A stretch of DNA of 64,000 nucleotides, taken from NCBI GenBank assembly GCA_934045075.1, contig OW203724.1, positions 16,917,143 to 16,981,142 on the forward strand, in the 5' to 3' direction. The translations under genes were made by a program, and so were the position numbers. This DNA is from Yponomeuta sedellus. Lineage: Eukaryota; Arthropoda; Insecta; Lepidoptera; Yponomeutidae. This document shows, in pieces, positions 34,735 to 46,810 of the stretch; position 1 is the stretch's first letter; the number at the start of each line of letters is the position of its first letter. The notes beneath the pieces are model-generated. The model searched no databases, was not told the DNA's origin, and worked only from the letters and a program-made list of their open reading frames with translations.

Positions 34735-34850
34735 TTCATGTCCATTTTTTCTCCAAAATTATCTAGATTTTGAAATGGACACCTAAGTTGAATTGTAACT
34801 TTCATTAAGCCGCAGTTTCTGCGCTACTTTGAATAAAACCTTTTCATTTA
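34735..34850 (-). repeat. Family 14 copy
   Basis: Reverse complement of 23688-23800: 'agattttgaaatggacacct' and 'agccgcagtttctgcgctac'. Confidence 0.78.
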
Positions 34851-35582
34851 ATTTCTAATCTAACAAAAATCCTACTCGAACTGTTTCTTAAGACGTCTGC
34901 TCACGTATGTGTAACTTGCCTATCACAAAATACAATTATGTGAGGTAATCACTATAAGATACAGAACATTAGTTTATTATTATGTTCTGTGGTTATATTA
35001 AATGCTGGGTTGCCAGTTGAATAAAGCCATTTTAATAATCTAAAGTGGTCCTATTATATACAATATTGTTCACGTTATCTTATTATTGTATAAGTATTAC
35101 TCAGCCGCTGTCTTTACAGACTTAATGCTATGTTTTGCCGGTTATATTGCTGGCAAAGATGGTAGTTTGTTTTATACTGTGTTTGCGCTTAAAAATGTGT
35201 TTAGTGACTCTTACCTTACCTACATCTGTAGTTTATCGCGTCAGTGTAGGCTTAGGTAGGTAGACAACGAGAAGTTATTGTACCTATTTACCAGATTGTA
35301 GCGAAGCACAAAAGGTGGGAAGGTAATGTGTTTGGCTCATATGGATGGATGGATGTATGTATGTATGTATATATCTATCTTGTTACATACGCATGTTGTT
35401 TGTATGCAGGCAAGTGTGTCCGATTCTATGTTCCATCATAATAACTCTTTAACCAATCGTCAGATTTTGACTAAGAAGATCTCAATCGATTCGTCGTGTT
35501 TCCGGCAGTGTTATAGGTAACATGAAATCAGCAAGAAACCAACAAAAAAAATTACTAAACAGGCAAAATAAAATCAACCAAC

Positions 35583-35710
35583 CAGCCGACTGCTGAACGA
35601 GCATTAATTACTAAGCTGGCGGGACCCAATTTCGAGGTAGGTGAAGACGGGAACGACCTAGGTCGTTCCCGTCTTCTTAGTAGTTAATGCTCAGATTCGG
35701 CTTGTCGGTT
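35583..35710. repeat. Large inverted repeat with perfect 34-bp core
   Basis: The core 35643-35676 is gaagacgggaacgacct plus its exact complement, with no loop. Outer arms gagcattaattactaa and ttagtagttaatgctc, and gccgactgctgaa/ttcggc pieces, extend the foldback to about 125 bp. It directly precedes the minisatellite at 35794. Confidence 0.9.
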
Positions 35711-35793
35711 ATTTTTATTTCAGTTTGTTAATTAGTTTTGGTGTGAGATAGTTTTTATGCTAGATTCTTCGTTGGTTTCAGGCAAACACAAGT

Positions 35794-36440
35794 TGCCGAG
35801 ATCTTCTCCAATCTCTAATTGTCACGGTCCTTTGATTCACCAACACATGTGTTTGCTGAGATCTTTTCCAATCTTTAATTGTCATTGTAATTCGATTCTC
35901 TAGCACATGTGATTGCCAAGATTTTTTCCAATGTCTAATTGTCACGGTTCCTTCGATCCTCCAGCACGAATGATTACTGAGATCCTCTCCAATCTCTAAT
36001 TGTCACGGTCCTTGGATTCTCCAGCACATGTGTTTGCCGAGATCTTCTCCTAACTCTAATTGTCTATTCGTCAGCACACGTATTTCCCGAGATCTTCTCT
36101 AATCTGTAATTCTGACGTTCCTTAGATTCTCCAGCACTTGTGTCTGCCGAGATCTTCTCCAATCTCAAACTGTCACGATCACGAACGAACCGAAGGTTCC
36201 CAAGCACATGTGTTTTCGTCAGCACAAGGGTTTTGTCGAGATCTCCTCAAATCTCTAATTGTGACGGTCCTTAGATTCTCCAGCACTTGTGTTTATACCG
36301 AGATCTTCTCGTAACTCAAATTGTCACGGTCCGTCTATTCGTCAGCACATGTGTTTGTCGAGATCTTCTCAAATCTCTAATTGTGACGGTCCTTAGATTC
36401 TTTAGCACTTGTGTTTGCCGAGATCTTTTCCAATGTCCAA
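35794..36440 (+). repeat. Minisatellite, ~11 units of ~60 bp
   Basis: Each unit carries 'gccgagatcttctccaatct', 'ctaattgtcacggtcctt' and 'gattctccagcacatgtgtt'. Units vary by substitution. One is short (about 50 bp, at 36021) and one has an extra duplicated 'tgttttcgtcagcacaaggg' (about 36210). The short open frames across it are meaningless. Confidence 0.93.
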
Positions 36441-37359
36441 AAATTCAAGTTGTCGCTCCTCCGTCTAACGTCCTCTGAATTTTTGGGTGTATCCTCATTG
36501 CATCTGTTTATGGGGCGTCCACCTAGCCCTACTCTCGTTCGCTTTGGTGTCCGTCATTCTCCCCTGCATTAAAATCACAGTGGAAATGCGAAAAACCGAA
36601 ACGGGGTGTGTCGAAACGGTTGCTTGGCTCCGCTCGGGCAGAGTACCTCGTTTTATTTTACATACAATGGCCAGATAGGCATCGTGTATAGGATAGGAGC
36701 CGACGCCACGCCCCCGCACGCATACGGTGTAATTGCCTAATTATTTTTATTGCCCGTTTGTTTGGGGTCCGTCCGTCTTCGTATCCATTTTCCAATTAAT
36801 CCTCATCGACATTGGAAACTGCAACGGCTCGTTTAGCCCGCGGCCAATTGTGAAAGCGCCTTCACACCGGCCCGAATACTGCAATATGGGGAGGTCGCAG
36901 CGAAGACTACTGCAGTACACTAACGCTGTTTCCGAATTGGTAACTTCTCTAAGTAATTAATTATCCCACCAAAACAAAACCTTATGACTTTATAGACACA
37001 AAAGTGACTTAAAAAACTTACGGGCTTATTTACAAGACCACAATGCCGTAAAACAGTCCAAACAGCATGTCTATGCTTACAATAAATATTCTTATTCTTC
37101 TTATTCTAAAAGCGCGCTCACTAAAATAGTCGGTGCTGGAGATTTTACAAGGAAATGAAGTAACGACATAAGATTAAACAAAACGCCTTTGAGAGTGTTT
37201 TAGTGGAATCGTGTTTTTTATAAATAAGAAATCTGCCGTTAATCAGCGGACTAAAACAACGATAGGTTTTTGAACTAAAACTTTCGTAAGCACCACACCT
37301 TATTGATTTGAGACAAGTTAGTTTATCCAGCTGCAAAGCAAATCAATAACAATAAGTTT

Positions 37360-37620
37360 AAGAGCGATGGTAGCGGAGCGGTAGAACACCGGCTTCTCAA
37401 TCGGTAGGTAGTGGGTTCAATCCCGGCATGTCCCAATGACTTTGTTTTCTAAATTACCTATGTTCATTTGTGATGTTCTAGTAGCAATACCACTCGCTAA
37501 GAGTGAAGGAAAACAACGTAAGGAAACCTTAGTGTCTGAAGTATTCACAACTCAGCGGTTGCTACGTACAATTGCCCAACTAAGGCTAAGTGCGGAAATC
37601 TCAGGTTTAACTAACTAACA
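37360..37620 (-). mobile_element. Family 4 SINE-like copy with tRNA-like head
   Basis: The tRNA-like head (37367-37431) reads 'gatggtagcggagcggtaga', 'ccggcttctcaatcgg' and B box 'gggttcaatcc'. The body 'caatgactttgttttctaa' and 'aaggaaaacaacgtaaggaa' follows. Confidence 0.82.
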
Positions 37621-37837
37621 ATAAGTTTATCTGCCGCTGTAAATAATCTAGTATAAGTTTAGGATACTTTCAATTGAGTTTGTTTTCTGGCCTGGAATTT
37701 ACGCCAGCAAATCTGGCCCAGATTCGAGCTCAAAAGCCTCCCTTCGGAGCCCTACCAAATACTTTGCAAAAGTACGCTAATTCTTTTCATTGTTAGAATT
37801 TATTTATATAAAAAAAATATAAATATTTATCTTGGTA

Positions 37838-38010
37838 GGATTTTCTTATCTCTGTAAGTGTATCAAGTACGTAGTGTATGTTGCGCACGTGCATAGACCC
37901 GTTTCACATCTCCACTCCGACTCCCCAAGGTTTGCTAGAAGGAATCTCTCACAGAGATAAGCACGTCTTTGTACATGTATTTGCTTAACTTATATTTCTT
38001 TTTTGTGTTA
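37838..38010 (+). repeat. Family 9 copy
   Basis: 'gcatagacccgtttcaca', 'ccaaggtttgctagaaggaa' and 'tctctcacagagataagcac', flanked by the inverted words ttatctctgtaag/cagagataag. Confidence 0.65.
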
Positions 38011-38439
38011 TTCGTGTGCCATAAAGTAAAATGATTAAAGTAAATAAGAGAGATCAATTGGTGTCCACTCGCCCATTCAGTGCTACGATCTTAAGGCTGC
38101 TATTAAAGCGCTAAATTGCAGAAAAGAGCGCACCTAGGCTCGCCTAAAGTGACTTATCGCGTGAAATCGACTTCAGTCGTGACTATTGTTCGGTCGAGGC
38201 CAAGGTCGCCTTTGTTTATTTAAAACGCTCCGGTGGGCATAGTGCGGACAAAAAATACGTTTTGAGTACAGATAAATCGGGGAAATAAACGCTGGGGTAC
38301 TACTTCTAAAGAATTTTCACGGATTTCGCGTCCATTGTGTGACTAAACGGGCTAGCCGTAGCCTCATTATCCATCGAAACATCAATATAAATTGAAATTA
38401 ATTTATACTTTTTTTTAACTATTTAACGTATTTAATATG

Positions 38440-38684
38440 CAGCCATAGGGCAGGGCTACATATTTGTGCCTTTCGGAGTCGAGACTCTGGGGCCATGGGG
38501 TCCGGAGGCGCGACTCCTCTTTAAGGAGATCTCGTCGCGCCTAGTCGACGCTTCAGAAGTCCCGAGGGCTGGTGCTTACTTTGGCCAAAGGATACGCCTA
38601 GCCATACAGCGAGGCAAAGCCTCCATCCTTCTTGGTACTCTGCCGCCCGACAGCGATCTGGCTCAAATATTTTATTTAAATTAG
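38440..38684 (+). pseudogene. LINE ORF2 C-terminal fragment
   Basis: The continuous frame AAIGQGYIFVPFGVETLGPW, GPEARLLFKEISSRL, AYFGQRIRLAIQRGKASILL and GTLPP ends at a stop at about 38684. The 'FVPFAVETLGPWG-EA' and 'AGSYF-QRLS-AIQRGNA' pattern is the known C-terminal end of a class of insect LINE polyproteins. Only about 80 codons remain, so the fragment is dead. Confidence 0.8.
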
Positions 38685-38736
38685 AATGTTTTAGATTTAG
38701 TTCCATTTTTATGATAATAGTGTAAGTAGTGAAATA

Positions 38737-38740
<4 letters not shown>

Positions 38741-38771
<31 letters not shown>
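38741..38771. repeat. (TA)n microsatellite
   Basis: An uninterrupted run of about 30 bases of TA. Confidence 0.97.
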
Positions 38772-38774
<3 letters not shown>

Positions 38775-39489
38775 ACTGGCCAACTTCTCGTGTAAAACAA
38801 AAGCATGATATATTGGGACTTACCAGGTTACCTGCCTTCACGAAATTAGCAGTGTTTTGATAAACAATGAAAAATAGTGCACGATATTTACCGAGCATTC
38901 TCGTAGAGTTCTAAGAGGTTGTTGAATAGTTATATATAATAAAAACTTGGTCATTCTAAACAAATAAGAAATAATTAAAGAAATAAATAAATGCATGATT
39001 TAATGCATTCATTCATTGTCTTGTTCAGGATCATAAACCTACCCACAGATAAGCCATGATTTCTGCCTACCACTCCCCAATACAGGCGTGAGTTTATGTT
39101 ATGCTTCTTAGTTTTTCTCTTTTCTATTTCTCTCTTTTATACTGTTATTTATAGCGATAGGTGACGATAATGATGAAATTTCGATGTCATAAACCGCAAA
39201 GTCGATAAGTTCACAGATTTGACGGCCTTCCCCGGCCGGGTCAAAGTAGGAAACGAACTTTTCTAGTTTGTCTCGGGTCTTGGATGTTATCTATGTATTT
39301 ATTGTATTAAATCTATCGTCGAGTTAGCACCTATAACACAAGTCATTTAGTTGTACTTAGTATAGGGCTAACGAGATAGAATAGAATAGAATATATTTAT
39401 TTGTCTTCAAGCGAAATAAGACACAACAATCACTTATACATAAATCTAAAATCTGTGTAAAATGTCCATGAATATTTATTATTATTATT

Positions 39490-39585
39490 ATTAACAAGTA
39501 GGAAGACTGCAAAGTCTTGTACGCAATGTTACCATAGTATGGTCATAATAAACTACGAATAGTAGCTTGATGAAACGCTGTCCAG
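39490..39585 (+). repeat. Family 8 fragment
   Basis: 'attaacaagtaggaagactg', then 'cataataaactacgaatagt' and 'gatgaaacgctg'. Confidence 0.6.
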
Positions 39586-40373
39586 AATTCCCAGCTCAGG
39601 GACTTCTGGAGGGATGCAAACAGTTTGAATTTATGTATGTTTGTATTGCGTTTCAAAATGCGTTTTGAGGTGCATTTTTTCCAATTCCCATACGCTCTGC
39701 GGAGTTTTCAAAACTGTCGCGGCTTGTATACAGGAACATAATATAACCAATTAATTTAAAAAGGCCACTTGACCCATTACTTGTTTATTGGTAAAGCAAT
39801 ACACCCAAAACTAGGTCTCCATTTTAAAAAAAAACACTTTAAAGTTGTTGGCCATGGATTTATGCTGATGTAGAGTTAAATCGTGTGAAACAATTGTTTA
39901 TCGTGATGCAACTCATAAAAACGTACGCCTACGAGATGTTGGTTTAATTAAACCTTCTATGGACTTACCTTGATTGAATATTAAACTGACTTGGTTCAAA
40001 ATGAACCAACTGAAATCGATCGAGGAATGCTGTCCGTGGATTCAATTTTAATCCGTCTAGCAAGCAGCTGACCGGTTCTTAACCAATCTCAAAACGAAGG
40101 AGATTCTCAATGCAACGCGTGTATTTATATAAAAAAAATATATTGTTTTGTTTTAATTTTATCGTTTAAGATCTAAAATGTCTTCTGTTTATTGGAAGAG
40201 ACTAGCTTGCACGACACAGGGAATCCTAGTGTGCAAGTTAGGGTAAGAAAATGACAAATACTCATTGAAACATTTTATTAATTCTGTGATGAAAATGTTA
40301 TTTGTCACCAATGTGTTAAACCTAATTGATAATAATAAAACTTTTGTAACTTTAATTTTGTTTCGATGTCGAT

Positions 40374-40530
40374 ATCAACCCTTGTATGTCCCCTCTGCTG
40401 GGGCACGGGTCTCTTCCTACATCACAGGAAGGTTAGGCCATACTCCACCAAGGGGGCCAATGTCGCGTTGGCGGAGGATTGTAAGACAGTGGCGGGCCTT
40501 ACTGTCAGAAGTTATCAAGCCGCCTTTTAT
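40374..40530 (+). repeat. Family 2 fragment
   Basis: 'tatcaacccttgtatgtccc' to 'gtcagaagttatcaagccgc'. Confidence 0.88.
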
Positions 40531-40794
40531 TTTATTTTGCCGTTCCAATTCAAGAGACACCAACAAATTATAACTCATTGGAGCATTCGATCAGTCAATG
40601 GCGTATGCTTAATAAAATGCATCGTTCAGGTGGTCTCAGGGTCAAGTTAGTGATGATTTAATGCGCCTTTGGAAATGGATCTCTGGAAAGTTGCAGGAGC
40701 AACTTTTTCCAGAACTTACTCAGCTTTTTCGGCGTGAGCTCATCTCTACTTACCAAGATTAAGCTCTGCGAATCAGAGCTAATCAAATCAGAAC

Positions 40795-41092
40795 CTGGGG
40801 GGTGAGTCTCTAAAATGCATAGTTGTTCAATAGTATGGTAATGATCGTTTCATTCACACTATCGGTAGTCTAGTAACCAATGGCATTGCAATGGTGTAAC
40901 CCGTGCTACTTAACTCGGCGCCTCTCGCGATTCGATCTTCTTGACGAGAGATGCCTGTTTAATTTGCGCGGGTTATACCCCTGGTATGACACTGGCTGTG
41001 GCTTTGTAGACCACCAAATTGAGCAAATATCAACCATTGCTACACGATTATTTCATTCTATTGAAAAACTATATAAATATTAGACTCTAGGG
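40795..41092 (+). repeat. Family 7 copy
   Basis: 'ggggggtgagtctctaaaat', 'tggtaatgatcgtttcattc', 'gcgattcgatcttcttgacg', 'cgcgggttatacccctggta' and the end 'tattagactctagggcc'. Relatives at 48590-49125 and 54170-54860. Confidence 0.82.
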
Positions 41093-41157
41093 CCTGGTCG
41101 GACTTTTCCGACAAAAAAAACAATAACTTAATCCGGATTTAGGTGAATAATTTGTAG

Positions 41158-41222
41158 TGCTTACACAAGTTGTAGATCCTATAATAACTTAGGTGTTATA
41201 GTATCTACAACTTGTGTAAGCA
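41158..41222. repeat. Inverted repeat, 20-bp arms
   Basis: tgcttacacaagttgtagat and atctacaacttgtgtaagca are exact complements around 25 bases. The neighbouring 'caatttgtggtgcataggtt' and 'gccacaaattgttt' (41223-41282) form a second, smaller inverted pair. Confidence 0.92.
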
Positions 41223-41346
41223 ACAATTTGTGGTGCATAGGTTACACCAGTACACTGTAGGCAGTGCGCCACAAATTGTTTCTTTTGTAGTTTTCGTAAA
41301 ACTGGGTAGGATTTGTATTTCTTAATGATTCGCGATACTCATACAT

Positions 41347-41482
41347 ACTTATATATTAAACGGGTCAAATCGCGATTATTTACTAGGTAAAACGTAATTA
41401 CCTTATTTCCCGACGTTGCAACTGCAACTGTGAGGCTGCCGAAACGTCGGGAAATAAGGTAATTTGAACCGTTTAATATATA
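41347..41482. mobile_element. MITE-like foldback, ~135 bp
   Basis: Outer arms tatatattaaacgggtcaaat/atttgaaccgtttaatatata and inner arms attaccttatttcccgacgtt/aacgtcgggaaataaggtaat. The 'gccgaaacgtcgggaaata' word also occurs near 34035 and, diverged, near 61530. Confidence 0.88.
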
Positions 41483-42242
41483 ACTATAGGTAGGATTTGA
41501 GCTGTAGGGTAAGGCATTTAGGGTAGAATAGGCTTTGAGCTGTTGACCTCCACGATAAATTGAACTGGCACAATGTATGAAACTAACCTGTCGCTCAGTA
41601 GGCAGGCAAGCCATATCGCTTTCGAGACACGTTCTTATTATATTTATATGGCGCCTCAGAGTCACCTTGGAGCGGTTGTTTTGCTTATGTCGCTCCTACT
41701 GTTACAGACAAAGTTGCCGGCATTTTCTTGTAAATACAACGGACTGGAGAGTCATGTCATAGTTTATTAAACGCTCTAGTGATACTTTTGAGTTTCCGTG
41801 CTTAAAAATAAATCTCATATTTCTAAATTTCTTCGTCCTTGGTTTTAGAAAAGTTTCACATCTAATTTTGGGGTAAACGCAAATTGTATTCACAAATTTT
41901 GAAAAATTTTAGGTAGTCCGGTGATTCACAGGGTAATGGAAATACAACTCTGGAAATTTTCAATAATTATACTTTTTATGTTAAAGTTGGAAAGGTCTAG
42001 TGAGACAAAAAATATTAATATGGTTGTAACAAAATCCCCATAAACGTACAGTCGGCAGTAGATTATCCATTACATATTAATTTGTTGCTAAGTCACCTAT
42101 GTCGTAAGCGATTAGAGTGAACGTATATAAGTCGTCGTTGACACTGCAAAATGTCATAATGTCAAAAAAATAAGATTTTCTTCTTTGCATCTAGATTGAA
42201 GGAAAACTTGATTCTGAATTAAGTTTAAGATTTTACATTATT

Positions 42243-42520
42243 TTAAAAACCTATTTAGAGCCTAAAAATTCCACTCATGCCGGGCCTCGAACCGGCGACC
42301 TCTGGCTAACCGACCCAGCGCTCACTGCTGAGCCGCTGAGCCAACTGAGCCAATGGGCGACCACCGACATCAGTGAAATTTTGAACCTTTTTACAATATT
42401 CTCTGTATTACGTACAGGCAGCGACATATGGCTGAAGCAATTTGCAGTTAGGTATTACATCGGAATGATATCGCTGTACCCACATGATTATATTCTTTTT
42501 AATGCACTAACCCGTGCTAA
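42243..42520 (-). mobile_element. SINE family 1, long form
   Basis: Reverse strand: tail, then a tRNA-like head with an internal duplication of the A-box area ('agccgctgagccaactgagc'), then the leader to 'cccacatgattatattcttt'. That leader is joined to another tail, 'taatgcactaacccgtgcta'. The same head/tail junction occurs at 1999 and 60763. Confidence 0.85.
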
Positions 42521-42612
42521 GGACAAGACATTAATTATAACCTCAGCCTGATATTAGGTACGGATCAAGAAGTCTTGCTCTCTCTGATATTATTTTTCAT
42601 ATAAATTTGATG

Positions 42613-42975
42613 GTAGGTACCCATGTATGTCCCCAATGCTGGGTCACCGGTCTCTTCCTCATCGCAGGAAGGTTAGACCATACTCCACCACGGGGGCCAA
42701 GTCCGGGTTGGTAGAGGATTGTAAGACAGTGGCAGGCCTTACTGTCAGAAGTTATCAAGCCGCCCATAAGGCCTCTGACATGGCTCAACGACTGCCATTA
42801 GATGACAATCGGCACCAACGGCTTAACGTGTCGCAAGCACAGAAGCGCTCGGAAAAATGCCACTAGCGGTAGTCGCGGGACGGTCACCCATCTTGCACCT
42901 CACCGCGCCTGTTGTTGCTAAACCAAGTGATTGATTCCAATCACTCGGTTCGTCTAGGCCACGAGCGCTCCTTGA
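42613..42975 (+). repeat. Family 2 copy, near full length
   Basis: 'tacccatgtatgtccccaat' to 'cctgttgttgctaaaccaag' and the terminal hairpin ccaagtgattgattccaatcactcgg, followed by 'aggccacgagcgctcc'. Confidence 0.9.
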
Positions 42976-43419
42976 TGAAAAAACTTAAATCATTATAACC
43001 TCAGAATGATGATTGATAAGGTACGGATCATGATGTCTTGTTCTCTTTCTAATTTTCAATTTTTTCATATAGTTTTGATGATTTTTGACATGTGATATTT
43101 TGCAATATCAACGCCGATGCGCTGTTCATTGTACCTACACACCTACACCAACAACATTTACTTCGAAATAGCGAAAACAAATCAACCGCATTCTAAACAT
43201 TTCGGCGTCATAATATTGGATATTAGTACAGGTTTACTCTGTGCATAATTTCCCATTGAATCTCGCACATAAAATGCAGTTTCCAAGGCGCAAGTTCAGT
43301 CGTGATTCGTGATGTGGCCCGAACTCGACCGGCGAGCGTGGGCTGAACTATGAATGAGAAAGTCTGAAACCGGTCGTGGGGCTTCCAGCTTAGTAAACAG
43401 AATCAAGGAGCTCAACTCT

Positions 43420-43620
43420 GTACAGTCTGTTAGCTGTTAGAATATACCTCGGCTAGAATCGGATAGAATCGATTATATTGCAATAAGGTAAGGTTTACTC
43501 TGTATTGTTATTTATAACTTCTCAAAATAGTGAAGAAAAGTTAAACTCGTGTGCTTTCGGCGAACACCCAAGCCTACTCTAGAGCCCGAGGTATATTCTA
43601 AAAGCTAAAACAGACTGTAC
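43420..43620. mobile_element. MITE, 201 bp, ~37-bp terminal inverted repeats
   Basis: The left end gtacagtctgttagctgtta then gaatatacctcgg is mirrored by ccgaggtatattctaaaagc then taaaacagactgtac. The interior repeats 'gctagaatcgg/gatagaatcg'. No coding frame. Confidence 0.88.
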
Positions 43621-44099
43621 CTACCTGGGAGAAGGCCGACTTGCACTAAGCCATACAAATTCCCATACAATTAAATATATTAAAAGCAATACGCCGGACC
43701 GCAATGAAACTGCTAATACGCTTACAGTGCACATCAGGGTGTGATCGTGCTTAGAATTACAAATAAACGTATCAAAATTATAGCCTTGAGTATATCGATT
43801 GATGGAATGATTGATGACTTCAAATAAATACATCAGATAAGTTGTATTTTTGCCAAACTGGCTTTTATCTGGTTTGTACTTATATGCTTTAGGTAAGTTT
43901 ACCAACCATGGAATTCACTTCTGATATATTGAAAAATTATATTAACACTTGCTGTAATGATTAGGCCACTTTTATAGTGTACTAGGTTCCTTTTACTATG
44001 TTTCAAGTTCCCGAGGTGTCTACTTTCATCTCACAATGCCAGTTAGGCGATGTTACTTGCATAGATGTACTATGACGTTGATTTTAAGTCCTTGCTAAA

Positions 44100-44260
44100 T
44101 AGATAGATAGAATAGTCTTTACTAGCTGTGCCCCGCGGTTTATACATTTTGCCATGGGAATAAGATATTTTCCCGCCGTAAAACGTAGGCTATGTATTAA
44201 TCCAGGGTGTCAGCTAACTCCATACCAAATTTTATTAAAATCACTCGACCCGTTTAGACT
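44100..44260 (+). repeat. LINE 3'-UTR-type fragment
   Basis: 'actagctgtgccccgcggtt', 'attaatccagggtgtcagct' and 'ccataccaaattttattaaa' match the well-known lepidopteran RTE-like LINE 3' tail pattern. Confidence 0.65.
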
Positions 44261-44334
44261 TTACGTTAGGTGCTAAAACTATTGCACAATATTCTAGTCG
44301 TTACATCCTGTCTCCTTAACTAGGCGAAAAACGT

Positions 44335-44400
44335 ATTATAAAAAAAGTTATAATTTTTATACCATTGGTGGCGCTAGTTAGCACCCCAAAGCGCCTTAAT
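44335..44400 (+). repeat. Family 5 3' fragment
   Basis: 'attggtggcgctagttagca' and 'ccccaaagcgcctt'. Confidence 0.7.
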
Positions 44401-44614
44401 TAGTATAAATATGTTTATAAGGTAGCAGCTTCATTATGTAAGGTACCTAATCTAACCTGTTACATGCTCTTACTATTCTGGTTCCAGCATCTCCGACATA
44501 GACCTTTGACATTGGAGAAATCTATGCTTTATCTCCAGCACTCTGCGTTATTGAAGCGGAGTGGAGATATCTATATCTAATAGGTACATTTAAACTGTTC
44601 ATGATTTTACTCTT

Positions 44615-44815
44615 TTTAATGCACTAATCCGTGCTAAGGACAATTTTTAAAAACCTATTTAGAGGCTAAAAATTCCACCCGTGCCGGGATTCGAACCCGC
44701 GACCTCTGGCTATCCGTGCCAGCGCTCTTTCTAACTGAGCTAATGGGTGATTCACCGGCATCTGTAAATTTCGAACCTCTTTACGAAATTCTCTGTATTA
44801 CGTACTGTTAATGCT
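44615..44815 (-). mobile_element. SINE family 1 copy
   Basis: Reverse strand: complete tRNA-like head (B-box complement 'gggattcgaaccc', ctggctatccgtgccag stem) with leader 'gaacctctttacgaaattct' and poly(A) tail (tttttaatgcactaat on this strand). Confidence 0.88.
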
Positions 44816-45104
44816 GTCATTTTTTTGGTGTAAATCAATGTGTGTAATATTAAGTGTTCAGGTGGTACGTTAAATAAAGCGTTGGGGGGTGATAACCAGC
44901 GCCGCCAATGAAAAAAAATCATAACTGTGACTGTAACTTTTAAAATACGTGTTAAACGCACAGGGTATCCTAGTGTGAGGCCAGAAGCAATGTTTGTGCC
45001 AGTATGTAAATGTTATTTTATGTTTTTATCTAAAAGGGAATAGGAGAAATCTTAGCGACTGACACAAGTATTTTTAGAACCTACAGTGTAAAACCTAGGA
45101 TAGA

Positions 45105-45475
45105 CCGATTTCCGCTTAAAACGGCCGTTGTGGCGGAAAGTGATTAAAGACCTCTCTTGTGGATTCTACTCGTAGATTGTAGACTTAATAAAAAGAATTG
45201 TAAAGAGGTTCGAAATTTCACTGATGCCGGTGAGTCGCCCATTAGCTCAGTTGGAAGAGCGCTCGCACAGGTAGCCAGAGGTCGCGGGTTCGCATCCCGG
45301 CATGGGTAGAATTAGCCTCTAAATATGTTTTTAAGATTCTTGACTGTAGGTTCTAAAAATTGTTCTCACAGTTGTTCAGATTTGTCATGTTCATTTTAGA
45401 TAAGAACGTATTATAAAACACATTATGTTTTTTTCCATCGGTGGCGCTAGTTAGCACCGCTAAGCGCCTCTAAAG
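45105..45475 (+). repeat. Family 5 copy interrupted by a SINE
   Basis: 'cgatttccgcttaaaacggc' on the left and 'tgtaggttctaaaaattgtt' with 'tcggtggcgctagttagcac' on the right are family 5. The SINE at 45196-45340 sits between, so the SINE is younger. Confidence 0.75.
45196..45340 (+). mobile_element. SINE family 1 copy nested in family 5
   Basis: 'ttgtaaagaggttcgaaatt', tRNA-like head with 'tagctcagttggaagagcgc' and 'gcgggttcgcatcc', and short tail 'agcctctaaatatg'. Confidence 0.88.
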
Positions 45476-45944
45476 GCTTTAGCCTTTAGAATAAACCCTG
45501 CCATTAGCTTAGAATAGGCCCCCTTGCCATTTAGAACGGTCTCGATCACTGATTCCAGGTCCTCCCACTTCGCAGACCGTTATTTCCTGTGCTACATTGT
45601 GCGCCAACGCAAGTTTAGCACATATAGTCAATTTATCCTCACTCGTCTAATTCAGTAAACAAGATTATAACCTCAAAATTGATATTTGATGCCAAAACTA
45701 GATATTTTCTCGCAAGTTCATAAACTTTGTTTATAAAATTGGCAGCGTGTTGTCTCTAATAGTCTCCCTGATAACTTAATTTTATGGGAATATGGCGATT
45801 AAAAGCTATTTTTTACGGGTACAATGTTGTTTACTAAAATGTACACGTTAGGATAAATAGACTGTAGGTACAATTTGTCGTATTGTCCCCTTTTGCATTC
45901 ATTAGTTACTCTCACTTTGTTTTGATGTTGAAACAGTTGCTGTG

Positions 45945-46115
45945 TCCTATTTCATGGAACCACAATTCATGGTTTATAACGACGATTCGATGTTCATTGT
46001 AAATTCGACTAACGAACAGATTAAAAATAAGAAATGGTCTGCAACACTGCAATAGTCTGTACATCGAACTGTCTCAATAAAATATTGTAGTTTCGTGAAA
46101 CGCGACTCCGACAGG
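45945..46115 (+). repeat. Family 8 copy
   Basis: 'cacaattcatggtttataac', 'gacgattcgatgttcattgt' and 'aaaatattgtagtttcgtga'. Confidence 0.78.
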
Positions 46116-46257
46116 GTAGTAGGTAGTAGTGGGTGTAAGAAAAAGCGTGGCTTTCAAGTCTAGGTAGTACGATGACGCGAGTCACGCGTTTTTCGGCGAT
46201 TAAATGTCAGAATTTGTAAATTTTTTAATTTGACAATTAATGTAGATATTATATTCT

Positions 46258-46300
46258 TTTTTTTTTAATGCACTAACCCGTGCTAAGAACCAGGGTTCGA
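46258..46300 (-). mobile_element. SINE family 1 tail fragment
   Basis: 'ttttttttaatgcactaacc' and 'cgtgctaagaac' jump directly to 'agggttcgaaagg', so most of the element is deleted. Confidence 0.7.
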
Positions 46301-46667
46301 AAGGATAATTATCCGTGATAATTATCTTGGTAAAAATAGCTCGATAATTACCAATTGATAAAACCAAAAATTTCGTTTATGCAAAGCAAACCAAATCAAG
46401 CAGCAAGATCTTAGTTGCCTATTAGGATTAGGTCAACAAATAAGTTCTACTGCAGCTACAGTAGCAATACAGCCAATGGAAATAGAATCATCATCGGATG
46501 AAGATATTCCTTTGGCATCTTTGGTCAAACCAATTATATATAAATTTAGAATGTCGAATCTGATGGAGACCTTTTACTTTAATGTTTATTTGTGTTGGAT
46601 TTTAAATAAAAATCATAAAAGTTATTTGTTTTTGTTAGAATTGGCCAAATTATAATGTATTTACTTT

Positions 46668-46810
46668 TTTTTTTTAATGCACTAACCCGTGCTAAGGACA
46701 ATTTAAAAACCTATTTAGAGGCTAAAAATTCCACCCATGCCGGGATTCGAACCCGCGACCTCTGGCTATCAGTGCCAGCGCTCTTTCCAACTGAGCTAAT
46801 GGGCGACTAT
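46668..46810 (-). mobile_element. SINE family 1, intact short form
   Basis: Reverse strand: tRNA-like head, tail, and a terminal poly(A) of about 10 (tttttttttt at 46669). This copy shows the element order most cleanly: tRNA-like head, 'gaatttttagcctctaaata', 'ttagcacgggttagtgcatt', poly(A). Confidence 0.9.

Noticed and set aside
36287..36478. 63-codon frame with internal repeats (STCVCRDL)
   Set aside because: It is produced by the 60-bp minisatellite units and has no independent support.
37367..37431. Possible tRNA gene (also at 52663)
   Set aside because: It is the tRNA-like head of SINE family 4: mismatched stems and a fixed non-tRNA body follow it.
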